A stretch of DNA of 64,000 nt, taken from positions 1-64,000 of the forward strand of contig NZ_JACYTN010000005.1 in assembly GCF_014841135.1 (NCBI RefSeq), given 5' to 3'. This DNA is from Paenibacillus arenosi (GTDB lineage: Bacteria; Bacillota; Bacilli; Paenibacillales; Paenibacillaceae). Positions within the stretch are counted from its first letter, which is position 1, and every line of letters starts with the position of its first letter. Both the position numbers and the translations under genes were made by a program. This document shows, piece after piece, positions 61,432 to 64,000 of the stretch. The notes beneath the pieces were generated by a model. That model had not been told where the DNA came from. It made no database searches and saw only the letters and a program-made list of their open reading frames with translations.

Positions 61432-61518
61432 AAAAAGTCTCCAATTCCGCTTGATTCGGAACTGTCGCTGTCTTACAATCAGCGCAGTCAGTTCCTGAAC
61501 AGTGGTTGGAGGCTTTTT
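61432..61518 (+). terminator. Long composite terminator after the stalk-domain gene
   Basis: AAAAAGTCTCCAA (61432-61444) pairs with TTGGAGGCTTTTT (61506-61518) over 13 positions (one G-U). The enclosed segment contains further pairing (GGAACTG with CAGTTCC-like arms, CGCTG with CAGCG). The last thymines form the tail. The rest of the 345-base gap up to the AraC gene shows no gene. Confidence 0.7.
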
Positions 61519-61704
61519 GTCGATCCAATGACATGAGAATTGAATTGCTTCCCATGTGAATTTACGGTATAAATAGTTTCATTATCAGCTGTTGCATGAC
61601 TAGGCTTTCTCTTCTTATGAAAGAAAGTTAGTTTATAAAAGAGGATAAGTCGTATTTATATCGAACTCGTGACATAGGATGTGTTTGAAAGGAGTGGCTG
61701 TTGA

Positions 61705-62601
61705 ATGGTAAGACCCCATATGATAGAGCGTGATAAAATCCAATTCAATAACCCTTCATTCCCTTTAATGGCAACGACGACAGAAGGAGTAAGCCCTGGA
61801 TTCCAGCGGCTTCATTGGCATGTCGCAATGGAGATGAATTATATTCGCCAAGGTTCCGGGTATTACTTAATTAATGGTATCAGGGTACCTTTTAAGCAAG
61901 GCGATTTGATCATGATAAATGGAAATGATGTTCATCGTGCATTCGAACAGGAGCAGCTCGTGATGGATGTTATTTTATTCGAACCTTCCTTATTAGCAGT
62001 AGATCTGAAATATGACCCAGACATCTTGCGTCCCTTCCGTGAAATGGGGGTGTCGTTCTCTCCAGTTGTTGAGGGTGAACAGTGGGGATCTACAGACTTC
62101 ATTCATCTTTTTAAAGCGATAATGGATGAAATCATGGATGAACGACCTTCCGCATTGACCCTCGCCCGCGCCTATTTGCTGCAGTTTCTCGCACTTGCCA
62201 ATCGTCATCTAGCATTATCTGAAGTTCCGCTTGCCCCCGTGAAGCACCGAGGAATGAATGCGATAAAGGAAATTATTCATACGATGGAAATGAATATGGC
62301 TTATCCTTGGACGCTTGGTGAATTGGCGGATCTCGTGCATTTAAGCCCGTCACGCTTTAGCGCGTTATTCCAACAAACGGTAGGTACGTCACCGATGGAT
62401 TATTTGATTCAGCTTAGATTGACCCAAGCGGTTTATTTACTAGAATCGACGGAGCTTAAAGTTATTGATATTGCAGAACGATGCGGCTTCCGTAACTTAT
62501 CTAACTTCAATCGATTGTTCAAGCAGCATATTGGAACCTCGCCAAGTGATGTAAGACAACATTATGAAGGCGGTACCAATTTTGTAGAGACAGTAAGATA
62601 G
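61705..62601 (+). CDS. AraC family transcriptional regulator with cupin sensor domain
   Basis: A 298-residue regulator. ATG 61705 follows AAAGGAGTGG. Residues about 30-90 form an AraC-type cupin (HWHVAMEMNYIRQGSGYYLING, FKQGDLIMINGNDVH). The C-terminal 100 residues carry the two helix-turn-helix units: WTLGELADLVHLSPSRFSALFQQ and KVIDIAERCGFRNLSNFNRLFKQ. It precedes a sugar-kinase gene and a GH4 glycosidase gene in the same direction, so it probably controls a sugar operon continuing to the right. Confidence 0.92.
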   Translation: MVRPHMIERDKIQFNNPSFPLMATTTEGVSPGFQRLHWHVAMEMNYIRQGSGYYLINGIRVPFKQGDLIMINGNDVHRAFEQEQLVMDVILFEPSLLAVDLKYDPDILRPFREMGVSFSPVVEGEQWGSTDFIHLFKAIMDEIMDERPSALTLARAYLLQFLALANRHLALSEVPLAPVKHRGMNAIKEIIHTMEMNMAYPWTLGELADLVHLSPSRFSALFQQTVGTSPMDYLIQLRLTQAVYLLESTELKVIDIAERCGFRNLSNFNRLFKQHIGTSPSDVRQHYEGGTNFVETVR

Positions 62602-62719
62602 TATCAGTCATCGAAAGTATAGTAGTAGTTTTGCGATCTGCAACGGTGTATCGTTAGCAATAGATAAATTGATTTAGAGCTAACGATTACTGACTCTAGG
62701 TACGACAGGAGAGAGAACG

Positions 62720-63685
62720 ATGGGCATTTTCTTGGGTGTAGACGCAGGTGGAAGCAAGACGCATGCTGTCCTCACCAATCACAATGGTATCGTGCTTGGC
62801 AAGGGGCTTGCGGGCAATGGTAATCATCAGACTAATCGCCAAGCAGCAGAAATTAACATTCGTCAAGCTTGTGAGAGTGCGTTGAAACAAGCGGGTATTA
62901 CACATGAGCAGGTAGACTATGCTTACTTCGGTTTGGCTGGAGCGGATCGTGAAGTAGATTATGCAGTATTGCGCCCAATGATAGCAGGTTTGGGATTCCC
63001 ACGCCATGGTATTACATGCGATACGATGATTGGTATGAGAGCAGGCACGAATCAAGCGCATGGTGCAGTTATTATTTGTGGGACAGGATTCAATAGCGCT
63101 GCCCGGAATAGAGCAGGAGAAGAACTGCAATATGGTGGTTTTGGATATAAATACGGAGATGGTTATGGAGCAGGTTCGAGCTTGGCGATGCTCGCATACC
63201 GTTCCGTTATACGAGCGTGGGATGGACGCGGGCCTAAGACGGCACTTACAGATTTGGTACTCCGCCATATGAATATAGGCAGTGTTCAACAATTATTTGA
63301 TGACGTATTGGATCAGAAGATTTCCATTCCGCTTGATTTAGCCAAAACATTGTTTGAGGCTGCTGAAGCAGATGATCAAGTAGCCATTGATATTTTAACA
63401 GCGGAAGGCGAAGAGCTCGGCAATGCAGTCGTTGCCCTTATTCGCCGGTTGAATATGACAGAAGATAAGTTTGATATCGTTTATATTGGCAGTGTTCTGA
63501 ATAAAGGAAGAGGCACTTATTTGACAAATGCGATTGAAAGAGTTGTTACTCAGCACGCACCGCAAGCACGCTGTGTTCGACTAACGGCAGATCCAGTGGC
63601 CGGTGCGGTAATGAGTGCGATGGAATGCGCTGGACTAACATTGAGTGAAGATATCGAATCTCGTATGAAATCACTAACATTTTAA
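62720..63685 (+). CDS. BadF/BadG/BcrA/BcrD-type kinase (N-acetylglucosamine kinase-like)
   Basis: A 321-residue ASKHA-fold protein. ATG 62720 follows CAGGAGAGAG. Phosphate-loop FLGVDAGGSKTHAVLTN and IICGTGFNSAARNRAGEE are the ATP-binding motifs, with YGDGYGAGSSLA near the active site. The family includes NagK, which phosphorylates GlcNAc with ATP. The GH4 gene downstream (6-phospho-glycosidase type) suggests a phosphorylated disaccharide or amino-sugar pathway, which is inference. Confidence 0.88.
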   Translation: MGIFLGVDAGGSKTHAVLTNHNGIVLGKGLAGNGNHQTNRQAAEINIRQACESALKQAGITHEQVDYAYFGLAGADREVDYAVLRPMIAGLGFPRHGITCDTMIGMRAGTNQAHGAVIICGTGFNSAARNRAGEELQYGGFGYKYGDGYGAGSSLAMLAYRSVIRAWDGRGPKTALTDLVLRHMNIGSVQQLFDDVLDQKISIPLDLAKTLFEAAEADDQVAIDILTAEGEELGNAVVALIRRLNMTEDKFDIVYIGSVLNKGRGTYLTNAIERVVTQHAPQARCVRLTADPVAGAVMSAMECAGLTLSEDIESRMKSLTF

Positions 63686-63721
63686 ACATATTCTAGTGTA
63701 CATAATGAGGAGGAGAGCTGG

Positions 63722-64000
63722 ATGACACAACGTCCTGGGTTGAAGATTGCAGTTATTGGTGGAGGTTCATCGTATACACCGGAGATCGTAGAAGGGTTTA
63801 TTCGCAATTATGATCAAATGCCGATTCGTGAATTATGGCTTGTAGATATTGAGCAAGGCAAGCACAAGCTAGATATCGTAGGAAACTTGGCTAAACGCAT
63901 GGTCGAGGAGTCTGGACTTCCAATTGAGGTTCATCTTACACTGGATCGTCGTCAGGCGATTAAGGATGCTGACTTCGTATCTACGCAAATGCGTGTCGGA
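63722..64000 (+). CDS. GH4 family 6-phospho-glycosidase, N-terminal part (cut by window edge)
   Basis: The first 93 codons from ATG 63722, preceded by GAGGAGGAGAG. It begins LKIAVIGGGSSYTPEIVEGF, the NAD-binding Rossmann entry of glycoside hydrolase family 4, followed by IRELWLVDIEQG and KDADFVSTQMRVG, both typical. GH4 enzymes cleave phosphorylated beta- or alpha-glycosides with NAD and a divalent metal. The catalytic cysteine and histidine would lie beyond position 64000. It closes the window in frame with no stop. Confidence 0.92.
   Translation, partial: MTQRPGLKIAVIGGGSSYTPEIVEGFIRNYDQMPIRELWLVDIEQGKHKLDIVGNLAKRMVEESGLPIEVHLTLDRRQAIKDADFVSTQMRVG

Noticed and set aside
62696-63292. Minus-strand open frame of 198 codons over the kinase gene
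   Set aside because: No ribosome site, low-complexity product, and a clear BadF/NagK-type gene lies on the other strand.

Overview
The window looks like a chromosomal piece of a Paenibacillus-type member of the Bacillales. The evidence is Gram-positive style Shine-Dalgarno sites (AGGAGG variants) ahead of nearly every gene, many uridine-tailed intrinsic terminators, stalk-domain and SLH-like secreted proteins, a NarL two-component pair and a Firmicutes-type ethanolamine operon run by EutVW antitermination. I cannot fix the species from the sequence alone.

Layout. 1-316: broken end of an IS256-type element on the minus strand. 567-3725: secreted TraB/GumN-like protein, then a NarL-type histidine kinase and response regulator. 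4181-20291: a biosynthetic cluster on the plus strand. It holds a CrtI/RetSat-like FAD oxidoreductase, a one-module type I PKS (KS-AT-DH-KR-ACP), a free-standing condensation protein, a GT2 glycosyltransferase, a very unusual NRPS (papain-like N-terminus, FN3, discoidin/F5-8C, adenylation with an Asn-like code, PCP), an ABC exporter and a type II thioesterase. The likely product is a polyketide joined to asparagine, perhaps glycosylated. No type I thioesterase is present. 20384-33312: housekeeping and accessory genes: subtilisin-like protease, MerR regulator, VOC proteins, a tiny very basic peptide gene (24691-24849), acetyltransferase, TetR/DJ-1 pair with matching palindromic operators, UbiD-like decarboxylase, MarR/MFS divergent pair, a spaced TGCA-N4-TGCA repeat array, and a nuclease-fold/winged-helix protein.

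33661-50781: a complete ethanolamine utilisation microcompartment locus. It opens with a promoter and an adenosylcobalamin riboswitch leading into a non-coding RNA that carries EutV-type hexaloop hairpins. Three hairpin-pair plus terminator attenuators follow, in front of the alcohol dehydrogenase, eutS and eutA. The logic seems to be: ethanolamine activates EutW, phospho-EutV melts the attenuators, and cobalamin decides whether the decoy RNA that titrates EutV is made to full length. Structural genes cover the lyase (EutBC, EutA), aldehyde and alcohol dehydrogenases, PduL-type phosphotransacylase, EutT adenosyltransferase, shell proteins of the BMC-H, permuted BMC-H, BMC-T and BMV types, and the transporter EutH. 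A PduT-like BMC-T shell protein with the Fe-S ligand cysteine and a BMC-H protein with a long basic tail are notable parts.

50924-64000: two small membrane-protein genes, a cysteine hydrolase, a truncated Nudix gene, a polar amino-acid ABC transporter, a TetR/membrane protein pair with palindromes, VOC/CatE-like proteins, a second TetR/VOC pair with an operator, a DUF523 protein, a stalk-domain protein, and the start of a sugar operon (AraC regulator, BadF/NagK-type kinase, GH4 glycosidase running off the right edge).
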